5,082 nucleotides of DNA from the NCBI GenBank assembly GCA_012974315.1, contig JAAXQI010000222.1, positions 1 to 5,082 on the forward strand, written 5' to 3'. The position numbers were made by a program, and so were the translations under genes. Positions 5,066 through 5,082 of the stretch are shown here, in pieces. Under the pieces are notes generated by a model. It did not search any database, was not told the origin of the DNA, and saw nothing but the letters and a program-made list of their open reading frames with translations. The stretch's first letter is position 1. Every line of letters starts with the position of its first letter. The DNA is from Desulfobacterales bacterium. GTDB lineage: Bacteria; Desulfobacterota; Desulfobulbia; Desulfobulbales; BM004.

Positions 5066-5082
5066 GTCTCTTATACACATCT
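5064..5082 (-). other. Synthetic Tn5 mosaic-end adapter (library artefact)
   Basis: The last 19 bases, CTGTCTCTTATACACATCT, are the exact reverse complement of the first 19 and equal the engineered Tn5 mosaic end. Together they make the window look like an element with 19-bp terminal inverted repeats, but no transposase is present and the sequence is synthetic. Confidence 0.97.

Noticed and set aside
1..5082. A 5-kb transposon with 19-bp terminal inverted repeats
   Set aside because: The repeats are the synthetic Tn5 mosaic end, no transposase is encoded, and the cargo is housekeeping genes. No 9-bp duplication is seen between the two insides.

Overview
This 5,082-bp window is bounded at both ends by an intact 19-bp synthetic Tn5 mosaic end (Nextera-type tagmentation adapter), in inverted orientation. 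The biological sequence is therefore about 20..5063, and both ends are library cuts, not genomic boundaries. The two recognisable genes are ordinary bacterial housekeeping genes. The Lon sequence (for example VVFNSMIIPLFVGR near the N-terminus) and the repeat-rich intergenic DNA suggest a Desulfobacterota (deltaproteobacterial) genome, perhaps Desulfobulbales-like. This lineage call is an impression, not a search result.

Layout: (1) 20..966, plus strand: a 5'-truncated gene for an unrecognised protein, split into two frames. The break is best explained by one missing A in the A6 run at 315..320. Rejoined, it gives at least 315 residues: an unrecognised N-terminal half, a proline-rich linker, and a C-terminal half that looks like a degenerate response-regulator receiver fold. 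(2) 967..1270: a convergent intergenic region with repeated words and weak hairpins but no gene. (3) 1271..2284, minus: mltG, the membrane-anchored endolytic murein transglycosylase. (4) 2285..2572: intergenic, with a 23-bp-period tandem repeat just upstream of mltG and an inverted, related array at the lon stop codon. (5) 2573..5008, minus: lon, the ATP-dependent protease, complete, probably starting at a GTG with a strong Shine-Dalgarno.

lon and mltG share a strand with lon upstream, so they could be co-transcribed. The 288-bp gap and a perfect TATAAT in it also allow a separate mltG promoter. They have no direct biochemical link: Lon removes damaged and regulatory proteins in the cytoplasm, and MltG cuts nascent glycan strands at the membrane.

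I found no defence system, phage, CRISPR array or RNA gene. The items most worth a second look are the lineage-style intergenic repeat words, which appear to have entered the 3' end of lon and to encode its basic tail; the 18/19 inverted repeat spanning the lon-mltG spacer; and the frameshifted pseudo-receiver gene.
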